A stretch of 6,044 bases of DNA, taken from contig JAAZPN010000118.1 of NCBI GenBank assembly GCA_012797215.1, positions 1 through 6,044 on the forward strand, in the 5' to 3' direction. The notes under the pieces were generated by a model, which saw nothing but the letters and a program-made list of their open reading frames with translations, searched no databases and was not told the origin of the DNA. Origin of the DNA: Chloroflexota bacterium. Its GTDB lineage: Bacteria; Chloroflexota; Anaerolineae; Anaerolineales; Anaerolineaceae. The position numbers and the translations under genes were made by a program. This document shows, in pieces, positions 1 to 5,362 of this stretch; the stretch's first letter is position 1, and each line of letters opens with the position of its first letter.

Positions 1-113
1 CTTATCAAAATGTAGAGCTGTGGCGGGAACGCGCAGCTGAAATCATGGCAAAGCTTTTGAAGTTACTGCCCTGGTTCCTCGACCGCTTTCCTGCGGCACC
101 GCTATCATATTAG
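1..113 (+). CDS. 3' end of an unrecognised protein gene (partial)
   Basis: One frame is open from base 3 to a TAG at 111-113 and gives the last 36 residues of a protein that begins outside the window. The other two + frames stop within the first 40 bases. The tail starts YQNVELWRERAAEIM and ends FPAAPLSY. It is rich in Leu, Trp, Arg and Glu and looks helical, with an Arg/Glu/Lys-rich stretch before LLKLLPWFL. I do not recognise the family. The stop overlaps the end of the convergent metG by four bases (TTAG read one way, CTAA the other). This arrangement, with codons running right up to the metG stop, supports a real gene. No terminator hairpin fits between the two. Confidence 0.55.
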   Translation, partial: YQNVELWRERAAEIMAKLLKLLPWFLDRFPAAPLSY

Positions 114-1918
114 GCGGCTTTCTGCCCCAGGCGTGCGCGTTCCTCTTCCACAATGCTGTGGTCCAGTTTCTTTACCAGCGGCTTGGGTGGATTGAACGGC
201 CTCCCACCGGCAATCTGCGCAGACTGCCACAAGTCATTTCCAACTCCGCTCACAGAACCCTCGGAAAAATATTCCAGGATTATGTGCTCGCCAAGTTTAT
301 CCTCCACGCTGCGGGTGCCCTGACTGCCAAACAGCGGCTGTTCGTAGCCCAGAATCTGATGTAATGCCTCGGACGTGAAAGGAATAAATGGGGCAAACAT
401 CAGTTTAAGCCAGTCAATAGCTTGAATCGCTGTAAAGACAGATTTGGCCGCTTCGGACTTATCTGTTTTTATTTCAAACCATGGCGCGTGCACATCCAGA
501 TACTTGTTTACTTCGGTCGCCAGGCTCATTACTTCGCTTAAAGCGTCGCGCAGTTGAACGCGCTCCATCTTCTCTGATACGCTTTGAAATCCCGCGCGAA
601 TTGTATCTAAAAGTGCATGGTCAGATTCCCGCAATACCTCAGGCTGAGGTATAACGCCTTCCCAGTGCTTGTGGGTGAAAGCAAGCACCCGATTTACCAG
701 GTTGCCCCATGTGGCCACCAGTTCGTTGTTATTGCGCTGGTAGAACTCCTCCCAATCCCAGTCGGTATCCCTGGATTCGGGCATCGCGGTCGTCAGGTAA
801 TAACGCAGCGGGTCCGGGTCGTAGCGCTGAAGGAAATCCAGCCCCCAGACCGCCCAATTCTTGCTGCCGCTGATTTTCCGGCCCTCAAGATTCATAAACT
901 CGTTAGCCGGCACGTCGAATGGGAGTACCAGCGCCTGCGGAGTTTCTGCGCCGTAAGACCTGTCTATGCCTTCCCGGAAGCCTATCAATTCCGCCGGCCA
1001 AATAACCGCGTGGAAAGGGATGTTATCCTTGCCGATGTAGTAGAAAGTTTTCGCTTCCGGGTTAACCCACCAATCCCGCCAGGCGCTGGCATTGCCGGCA
1101 AGCTGGGACCACTCTATGGAGGCCGAAAGGTATCCAATGACTGCCTCAAACCAAACATAAAGGCATTTGCCTTGCCAGCCTTCCAGCGGCACAGGAATAC
1201 CCCAATCCAGGTCCCTGGTGATTGGTCTGCCTTTGAGTCCATCCGCAAGGATTTGGCCTAAGGACTGGCGGATCACATTGGGACGCCAATACGATTCCCG
1301 CGCCTTCAAAAACGCGACAATCTCAGGTTCGAGACTGGATAAATCCAAATAAAAGTGCTCGGTCTCTTTCAATACCGGTGTGGAGCCATCGACTTTTGAG
1401 CGCGGATTTTGCAGCAGCTCTGGTTCCAGCATATGCCCGCATTTCTCACATTGATCCGAACGCGCGTCGGGATTCCCGCAAATGTAGCAAGTGCCTTCCA
1501 CGTAGCGATCGGGCAAAAAGCGCTGCTGCGCGGTGGAAAACCACTGTTTCTCACGCGCTGTATAAAGAAAGCCGTTTTCTCTGAGCGTGGTAAAAGCCAG
1601 CTGTGAGACGTGAAAATGATTCTCGGTATGCGTGCTCGTGAAAAGGTCGTAAGTCAGACCGATTTTTTGGAATAGTTCGAGGAACCTGGCATGGTTCGCG
1701 CGGTAAACTTCGAGCGGGGTTGTGCCGAGCGCATCAGCTGTCACCGTGATAGGCGTTCCGTGGGAATCGGAACCGGAGACCATGAGCACATTTCGTCCGC
1801 GCATGCGGTGATAGCGCGCGCAAATATCCGCTGGCAAATAGGAACCAGTCAGGTTGCCGACGTGAATATCGGCGTTCGCGTAAGGCCAGGCAACAGCAAT
1901 AAGCACATTTTCAGTCAT
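110..1918 (-). CDS. metG: Methionyl-tRNA synthetase (MetRS), class I
   Basis: This cytoplasmic enzyme charges tRNA-Met, including initiator tRNA, with methionine using ATP. The protein is 602 residues from the ATG at 1918. The Rossmann catalytic core carries the HIGH-type motif as HVGN (residues 19-22) after AVAWPYANAD. One zinc knuckle is visible as Cys144, Cys147, Cys157 and Cys160. The tail of the active site, usually KMSKS, reads KISGS at 348-352, followed by KNWAVW. A helical anticodon-binding domain follows (about 385-560). The protein ends shortly after the KPLVKKLD segment, so it lacks the C-terminal EMAPII-like tRNA-binding domain of the longer E. coli-type enzymes (about 677 residues). 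The frame is open upstream to an ATG at 1990, but family similarity begins at MTENVLIAVAWPY and a strong SD site precedes 1918, so I chose 1918. It lies 107 bases downstream of the DUF177 gene on the same strand. Confidence 0.97.
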   Translation of the reverse strand: MTENVLIAVAWPYANADIHVGNLTGSYLPADICARYHRMRGRNVLMVSGSDSHGTPITVTADALGTTPLEVYRANHARFLELFQKIGLTYDLFTSTHTENHFHVSQLAFTTLRENGFLYTAREKQWFSTAQQRFLPDRYVEGTCYICGNPDARSDQCEKCGHMLEPELLQNPRSKVDGSTPVLKETEHFYLDLSSLEPEIVAFLKARESYWRPNVIRQSLGQILADGLKGRPITRDLDWGIPVPLEGWQGKCLYVWFEAVIGYLSASIEWSQLAGNASAWRDWWVNPEAKTFYYIGKDNIPFHAVIWPAELIGFREGIDRSYGAETPQALVLPFDVPANEFMNLEGRKISGSKNWAVWGLDFLQRYDPDPLRYYLTTAMPESRDTDWDWEEFYQRNNNELVATWGNLVNRVLAFTHKHWEGVIPQPEVLRESDHALLDTIRAGFQSVSEKMERVQLRDALSEVMSLATEVNKYLDVHAPWFEIKTDKSEAAKSVFTAIQAIDWLKLMFAPFIPFTSEALHQILGYEQPLFGSQGTRSVEDKLGEHIILEYFSEGSVSGVGNDLWQSAQIAGGRPFNPPKPLVKKLDHSIVEEERARLGQKAA

Positions 1919-1924
1919 AGTCCA

Positions 1925-1930
1925 TCCTCC
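1925..1930 (-). promoter_or_regulatory. Ribosome binding site that fixes the metG start
   Basis: Read on the - strand the sequence is GGAGGA, followed by six bases and then the ATG at 1918. This is a near-consensus SD at good spacing. The longer in-frame start at 1990 has no purine-rich site before it (CTAATCCT precedes its ATG), and its extra 24 residues do not look like MetRS. Confidence 0.85.
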
Positions 1931-1947
1931 GGATGAAATGCGAGAAA

Positions 1948-1953
1948 ATTCTA
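1948..1953 (-). promoter_or_regulatory. Candidate -10 box for metG
   Basis: TAGAAT on the - strand matches TATAAT at five of six positions. It would start transcription near 1941, giving a leader of about 23 bases that contains the metG SD. No good -35 is seen: TTGGGC at 15-base spacing is the nearest. metG may therefore have its own weak promoter, or may simply be read through from DUF177. Confidence 0.25.
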
Positions 1954-1963
1954 TCATGAAACA

Positions 1964-1988
1964 GAAGCGCCCAAGAAAAGAGCGCTTC
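1964..1988 (-). repeat. Short inverted repeat (hairpin) between DUF177 gene and metG
   Basis: GAAGCGC at 1964-1970 is repeated perfectly inverted as GCGCTTC at 1982-1988, with an 11-base loop. On the - strand transcript it forms a 7-bp GC-rich stem between the DUF177 stop and the metG start. There is no uninterrupted U-run after the stem (TGTTTCATGATAG follows), so it is not a textbook intrinsic terminator. It could be a weak terminator, an RNA processing or stability element, or chance. Confidence 0.45.
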
Positions 1989-2025
1989 ATAGGATTAGAT
2001 TTAGTTCTTTATTGTTTGATGACTG

Positions 2026-2547
2026 TTAAGCGTCAGGAAGGATAATTCGACTGTCAGTGTGTCCGCACTCAGCCAGGTTCAGGTTCTGCCCGCACTCTAC
2101 GCAAACGCCCTTGCAATCCGGTTTACAAAGATGGTTAATCGGGATTTCCAGCAAGATGTAATCCCTGAAGATATCCGCTAAATCAAGATAACCATCACTT
2201 GGGATTAATTGGTCGGATTCCTCCTGGGTGCGTTCGGGGAAGTAGAACAGCTCTTCAAACTTTGTGGACACCGGAACGCTGCTTTCTGCCAGGCAGCGCA
2301 CGCACTGCGCCTGGATATCGCCGCTGAGGTCTGTCTGTAGCAAAAGTCCTTCACGCGTGCGCGAAAAACGGTAAACCACTTTCATATTCAGGACGTTTAA
2401 ATCCGGTTCAAGAAAGATTTCGGGGAATTCTGCGTGAAAATCCCTGGAGAAACCAATCGGTTTGTTGAAGAAAAAGCCGACATTCGCGCGCAGAGAGTAA
2501 CGTTGTTTTTCCATTAGCAAAGTACAATTCCTAAGTGATATTGGCAT
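2026..2547 (-). CDS. DUF177 (YceD-like) protein, probable 23S rRNA accumulation factor
   Basis: The protein is 173 residues from the ATG at 2547. Family features are an LRANVGFFFNKPIGFSRDF start region (residues 19-37), a central beta-rich part with the CVRC pair (Cys82, Cys85), and the C-terminal cysteine cluster LCKPDCKGVCVECGQNLN, which holds Cys141, Cys145, Cys149 and Cys152, with Cys161 just after. The DUF177 family is linked to 23S rRNA accumulation and ribosome assembly in bacteria and plastids. The cysteines suggest metal binding, which is inferred. In many bacteria the next gene is rpmF (ribosomal protein L32). Here only 107 bases separate it from metG, too few for rpmF. The start is uncertain: GAGGG nine bases before 2547 supports that ATG, but an extended -10 box overlaps it, so TTG at 2520 (AGGA eight bases before) or ATG at 2514 may be used. 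Confidence 0.88.
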   Translation of the reverse strand: MPISLRNCTLLMEKQRYSLRANVGFFFNKPIGFSRDFHAEFPEIFLEPDLNVLNMKVVYRFSRTREGLLLQTDLSGDIQAQCVRCLAESSVPVSTKFEELFYFPERTQEESDQLIPSDGYLDLADIFRDYILLEIPINHLCKPDCKGVCVECGQNLNLAECGHTDSRIILPDA

Positions 2548-2554
2548 TATAACA
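2546..2554 (-). promoter_or_regulatory. Extended -10 promoter element for the DUF177 gene
   Basis: The - strand reads TGTTATAAT from 2554 to 2546: a perfect TATAAT at 2551-2546 preceded by the TGn of an extended -10. Such elements can work without a strong -35, and none is seen. Initiation would fall near 2539, inside the annotated 5' end of the DUF177 coding frame. That would give a leader of roughly 20-25 bases before the downstream candidate starts at 2520 or 2514. Confidence 0.5.
2548..2553 (+). promoter_or_regulatory. Candidate -10 box for rdgB, sharing bases with the divergent promoter
   Basis: TATAAC on the + strand overlaps the perfect - strand TATAAT because the core TTATAA is symmetric. 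Initiation near 2560 would leave a leader of about 30 bases containing the rdgB SD region (GGAGAAG, 2574-2580). No convincing -35 is visible. It is the only TATA-like element in the 42-base gap. Confidence 0.35.
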
Positions 2555-2589
2555 TGCCCTCAACCATACCTTTGGAGAAGCTTTGACGA

Positions 2590-3195
2590 ATGAGAGACTT
2601 GCTGCTCGCAACCACTAACCCGGGAAAAATCAAAGAAGTTTCAGTTATTTTGGCGAATATCCCGCTGCGGCTGCGCACCCCAGCGGATTTCGGCTTGAAC
2701 TTGAGTGTGGTCGAGGACAGCGAAAGCTATGCAGGCAATGCCTACCTGAAAGCTTCAGCTTACGCCGCCGCTACAGGCCTCCCAAGCCTGGCCGACGACT
2801 CTGGGTTAGAAGTTCAAGCGCTGGGTGGAGCCCCTGGCGTCCATTCTCATCGTTTTTCGCCGCTGCCCTCCGCGACAGACCACGACCGCTGCCTGTATTT
2901 GCTGAAACAGTTAAGCGCCTATCCCCGTCCGTGGAAAGCGCGCTTTATTTGCGCGGTGCTTGTCTGCGGGATATCAGGCGAGCTCTTGCGCGCATGGGGT
3001 GAGTGCCCCGGAGAAATCATCCCGGAATTTCGAGGTGAGAACGGCTTTGGTTACGATCCTATCTTCCTGCTTGAGGGACAGAACAAAACAATGGCGGAGC
3101 TGAATGATTTTGACAAAAACCAGCTCAGCCACCGGGCGCGAGCCCTGCAATCAGCGCTGCCAGCCCTAAACTTATTTGCGCGAGGAATTATCTAA
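2590..3195 (+). CDS. rdgB: XTP/dITP diphosphatase (RdgB/HAM1 family)
   Basis: This enzyme hydrolyses non-canonical purine triphosphates (ITP, dITP, XTP) to monophosphates plus pyrophosphate and so keeps deaminated bases out of DNA and RNA. The product is 201 residues, the usual family length. The family motifs appear in order: ATTNPGK substrate loop (7-13), LADDSGLEV with the catalytic acidic pair Asp69-Asp70 (67-75), GGAPGVHSHRF (79-89), GFGYDPIF (152-159) and LSHRARAL (179-186). Metal ions would be held by the conserved acidic residues. The ATG at 2590 follows GGAGAAG by nine bases, and an in-frame stop lies just upstream at 2584, so the start is secure. It is divergent from the DUF177 gene (42-base gap), and its stop is one base from that of the convergent nitroreductase. 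RdgB is often near rph or murI, neither of which is here. Confidence 0.95.
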   Translation: MRDLLLATTNPGKIKEVSVILANIPLRLRTPADFGLNLSVVEDSESYAGNAYLKASAYAAATGLPSLADDSGLEVQALGGAPGVHSHRFSPLPSATDHDRCLYLLKQLSAYPRPWKARFICAVLVCGISGELLRAWGECPGEIIPEFRGENGFGYDPIFLLEGQNKTMAELNDFDKNQLSHRARALQSALPALNLFARGII

Positions 3196-3196
3196 A

Positions 3197-3706
3197 CTAC
3201 CAGTGATTGTAACGAACCTTGGCTTCATCGTAACGATCTGAGGGCTGGTACGCGTGGGCAGGATGCCCAACCGCAATCAGACCTAACGGCTGCACATCTG
3301 ACGGCAACCCGACCAAGGTGGCAAAAGCCGCCATTCGATTGTAATCCGGGCAAATCCCCAACCAAACCGCTCCCAGACCGATTCCGTGGGCTGCTAACAA
3401 TATATTCTCTATTGCCGCCGCGCAATCTTGCTGCCAATAGTCTCCCATTTCTCCCGGCGCAATTTGCCCACAAACCAGGATTCCAAGCGCGGCTTCTCTC
3501 ATCATCTCAGCCCAAGGGTGAATGCTTGGAATGGTATCCAATAATTTCCGCTCGTTCATCACGATAAAATGCCAGGGCTGACCGTTATCCGCGGAAGGCG
3601 CTTGCATGCCAGCCCGCAGCAGGGTTTCCAGGTCGCCGGCAGAAACTGGCTCCTGCGTGAAGCGGCGCACGCTCCTGCGGGTAAGAATTGCTGTAAGGAT
3701 ATCCAT
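3197..3706 (-). CDS. FMN-dependent nitroreductase family protein
   Basis: The product is 169 residues, a compact single-domain member of the nitroreductase fold. Such proteins are homodimers that bind FMN at the dimer interface and reduce nitro, quinone or other substrates with NAD(P)H. The FMN-contact motif RRSVRRF is at 10-16, APSADNGQPWHF at 36-47, the helix of the core at about 94-110 (DCAAAIENILLAAHGIG), the glycine-rich GLGAVWLG at 110-117, and the family-typical YDEAKVRYNHW tail. The natural substrate cannot be told from sequence. The ATG at 3706 is preceded by GGAG with four bases between. The upstream adenosine-specific kinase gene ends 14 bases before it on the same strand, so the two are very likely co-transcribed. 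Its stop is one base from the rdgB stop. Confidence 0.92.
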   Translation of the reverse strand: MDILTAILTRRSVRRFTQEPVSAGDLETLLRAGMQAPSADNGQPWHFIVMNERKLLDTIPSIHPWAEMMREAALGILVCGQIAPGEMGDYWQQDCAAAIENILLAAHGIGLGAVWLGICPDYNRMAAFATLVGLPSDVQPLGLIAVGHPAHAYQPSDRYDEAKVRYNHW

Positions 3707-3720
3707 AACGCTCCAAAATC

Positions 3721-4206
3721 TTATAACTTATAACCAAAGCGCCGCAGCAGACTCTTTCGGGCGGCAATATCTTCTTCGCCTTCAATGCCAAGCGGTGGCA
3801 TACCGTCGATAACGCCTAAGATCCCGCGTCCTTGTTCCGTGACCGCGATAATCACTTCCGTGGGGTTGGCGGTCGCGCAAAAAACGCGGCAGACCTCGGG
3901 CACTTGTTTGACAGCATTCAGCACATTGACCGGGTAAAAACCCTCGGCTAGAAAAAGGATGAAACTGTGCCCTGCTCCGACCGCCAGGGCATTGTCCCGG
4001 GCAAGTTGCAGCATTGTTTCATCATTTCCGGACCAGCGGATAAGACGGGGGTTTGATGCTTCACAAAAAGCCAGCCCAAAATGAATGCCTGGAACGGCGG
4101 TGACTAAAGCCTCATGGATATCCTCGACTGTCTTTATGAAATGCGATTGGCCGAGGATAAAGTTGATATTTTCAGGTTTTTGGATCCGGACAACTTCGAT
4201 GTTCAT
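3721..4206 (-). CDS. Adenosine-specific kinase family protein (PF04008-like)
   Basis: The product is 161 residues, full length for this small family, whose structurally studied member is from the archaeon Pyrobaculum aerophilum. That work described adenosine/nucleotide binding and a stably phosphorylated histidine. Recognisable blocks are the N-terminal NIEVVRIQKPENINFILGQSH segment (2-22), FGLAFCEASNPRLIRWSGND (43-62), GAGHSFILFL (77-86), ATANPTEVIIA (111-121) and the near C-terminal GRGILGVIDGMPPLGIE (126-142). His80 in GAGH is my candidate for the phosphorylated residue, by inference. The cellular role of the family is not settled. The ATG at 4206 has a strong SD, GGAGG, with five bases before the start. 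It is the first gene of a two-gene operon with the nitroreductase and is divergent from the PhnD-like lipoprotein gene across an 83-base gap with operator-like repeats. Confidence 0.9.
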   Translation of the reverse strand: MNIEVVRIQKPENINFILGQSHFIKTVEDIHEALVTAVPGIHFGLAFCEASNPRLIRWSGNDETMLQLARDNALAVGAGHSFILFLAEGFYPVNVLNAVKQVPEVCRVFCATANPTEVIIAVTEQGRGILGVIDGMPPLGIEGEEDIAARKSLLRRFGYKL

Positions 4207-4231
4207 GGGTGCCTCCGCGCTCTTTGGATCT

Positions 4232-4240
4232 ATTTTAACA
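4232..4240 (-). promoter_or_regulatory. Extended -10 promoter for the adenosine-specific kinase/nitroreductase operon
   Basis: On the - strand 4240 to 4232 reads TGTTAAAAT: the hexamer TAAAAT (five of six to consensus) with an upstream TGn. Initiation near 4225 would give a leader of about 19 bases that carries the GGAGG at 4216-4212. No good -35 is seen. The element overlaps the left copy of the TTAACATG repeat, so a protein bound there would block it. Confidence 0.45.
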
Positions 4241-4266
4241 TGTTACGCCGCCTGGGTGCATGTTAA
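4235..4266. repeat. Inverted pair of TTAACATG boxes, candidate operator
   Basis: TTAACATG at 4235-4242 is matched by its exact inverse CATGTTAA at 4259-4266. The left copy lies within a 10-base palindrome, TAACATGTTA (4236-4245). The CATG centres are 20 bases apart, about two helical turns, so both would face the same side of the helix. The left box overlaps the - strand -10 and the right box lies in the -35 zone of the + strand lipoprotein gene. This suits a dimeric regulator controlling both directions. No regulator gene is in the window. Binding is inferred. Confidence 0.5.
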
Positions 4267-4277
4267 GCCAATTAGGG

Positions 4278-4283
4278 TAAAAT
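4278..4283 (+). promoter_or_regulatory. Candidate -10 box for the PhnD-like lipoprotein operon
   Basis: TAAAAT matches the -10 consensus at five of six. Initiation six or seven bases on would fall at about 4289-4290, on the GTG start codon itself, so the message could be leaderless. No convincing -35 is seen at 16-18 bases; the right TTAACATG box occupies part of that zone. Confidence 0.35.
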
Positions 4284-4289
4284 CGTGTT

Positions 4290-5342
4290 GTGCAGAAATA
4301 TTTATGGGGTCGAATGATACTTTTAGCGTGCATTTGCGCGCTGGCATCAGCGTGCGCCGCTCAACCCGCCGCGAGGCCTTCCGCGCTGCCAGCCGGCGTC
4401 ACCCCAACGCCATTCCTTTCCACTTCCACGCCCATGCCCACTTTTACGCCTACAGCAGCGCCCTTGGGCAGCCCTCAAAATCCTATCGTGATGGCCATCA
4501 TTGGCGCGGAACCGGACAGCGCTCAGGTTCGCAGTCTCAATAATCTTTGCGCGCAGCTTTCCAGCTTTTTAGGACTTTCCGTGACCGGCCGCACGTATGA
4601 GGACTACATCAGCCTGGAATCAGCGCTGCAGAAGCAGGAAGTTCAGCTTGCCTGGTTGGGTCCAGTAGAATACATGCTGGCATCGGAAAAGGCTTTGTTG
4701 ACCTCGCAATTAGTCAGCAATCATTTAGGGGTAACAGCTTACGGCATACAGTTCCTTGGTCACAAGGATGCCAACTTCACCCGCTACTATGATGCCGGCT
4801 CCAACCTTTCAACAGCTCCTGCCGCGACTGCGCTCTCGCAGTTTTCCGGACTGACGCCCTGCCTTACGAATCAACAATCACTCCCAGGCTACTGGGTTCC
4901 GCTGGGATATCTCGCGCAAAACGGCGTTTCAGTCCAAAACCCGGTTTTAACCAAAACTTACAGCGCGGGAATACGCGGCGTGTATATCAAGGGCATTTGT
5001 GATTTCACAGCGACCTACGCGATCGCCAGCGATCCCCGCACATCCTCAGAGGTTATTGCGGATTTACCTGATGTCATCGATCGCGTGCCCATCATCTGGC
5101 TTTCCCCCGCCATCATCCCAAACCTGAACTTTTCCGCCAGTCCGCTACTGCCACTGCCTCTTGCCGCGCAAATAACAAACTACTTGCTTGAATTGAGCAG
5201 GTCAGAAAGCGGCAGAGCGCAATTGACAGAGCTGAACGCCTATGAGATTGCGAGGTTGGAGCCTTTGCCGGATGACGCCTATAACGAGCTGCGAACTTTA
5301 CTCGCGATTCAAACTGTGCGCCTGACAAACCTGCTTCCATGA
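4290..5342 (+). CDS. PhnD-like substrate-binding lipoprotein (phosphate/phosphonate-type SBP)
   Basis: The predicted protein is 350 residues: a signal sequence with a charged start (Lys3, Arg8), a hydrophobic core (9-20) and the lipobox LASAC giving Cys22. A Thr/Pro/Ser-rich tether follows (about 23-62, with TPTP and STPMPTFTPT), typical of surface lipoproteins. The rest resembles the PhnD branch of periplasmic-binding-type proteins: NPIVMAIIGAE (64-74), a helix with NNLCAQLSSFLGL, and the hallmark VQLAWLGPVEYMLA (118-131). The expected DP-S-TSG ligand loop reads TNQQSLPGYWVP (183-194), so the loop is altered and the ligand is uncertain. The likely role is binding a small oxyanion or other ligand at the cell surface. 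No PhnC or PhnE partner is in the window. The GTG at 4290 is the only in-frame start before a TAA at 4278. ATG at 4314 is the alternative but would lose the charged n-region. The DUF218 gene follows after 20 bases. Confidence 0.8.
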   Translation: MQKYLWGRMILLACICALASACAAQPAARPSALPAGVTPTPFLSTSTPMPTFTPTAAPLGSPQNPIVMAIIGAEPDSAQVRSLNNLCAQLSSFLGLSVTGRTYEDYISLESALQKQEVQLAWLGPVEYMLASEKALLTSQLVSNHLGVTAYGIQFLGHKDANFTRYYDAGSNLSTAPAATALSQFSGLTPCLTNQQSLPGYWVPLGYLAQNGVSVQNPVLTKTYSAGIRGVYIKGICDFTATYAIASDPRTSSEVIADLPDVIDRVPIIWLSPAIIPNLNFSASPLLPLPLAAQITNYLLELSRSESGRAQLTELNAYEIARLEPLPDDAYNELRTLLAIQTVRLTNLLP

Positions 5343-5362
5343 TTTAGATTTCGGAAAAGCAG

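Noticed and set aside
617..1261. A 214-codon open frame on the + strand inside metG
   Set aside because: It lies wholly antisense to a secure metG, shows no recognisable domain, and its composition is what the opposite-strand codons of a GC-moderate gene would give.
1964..1988. A classical intrinsic terminator for the DUF177 gene
   Set aside because: The stem is only 7 bp with an 11-base loop and is not followed by a U-run on the transcript strand, so it is listed only as an inverted repeat.
1919..1990. Longer metG N-terminus from the ATG at 1990
   Set aside because: There is no SD before it, the extra 24 residues do not resemble MetRS, and GGAGGA sits correctly before the ATG at 1918.
1919..2025. 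rpmF or a T-box/SAM-type riboswitch upstream of metG
   Set aside because: The spacer is 107 bases, too short for either, with no L32-like frame and no T-box or SAM-riboswitch conserved core.
3606..3812. Small + and - strand frames around 3585-3812
   Set aside because: They straddle the nitroreductase/kinase junction in the wrong frames, lack SD sites and have no recognisable motif.
4085..4543. A 152-codon + strand frame spanning the divergent control region
   Set aside because: It overlaps the starts of two well-supported genes on both sides and has an Arg/His-rich, low-complexity translation typical of a shadow frame.
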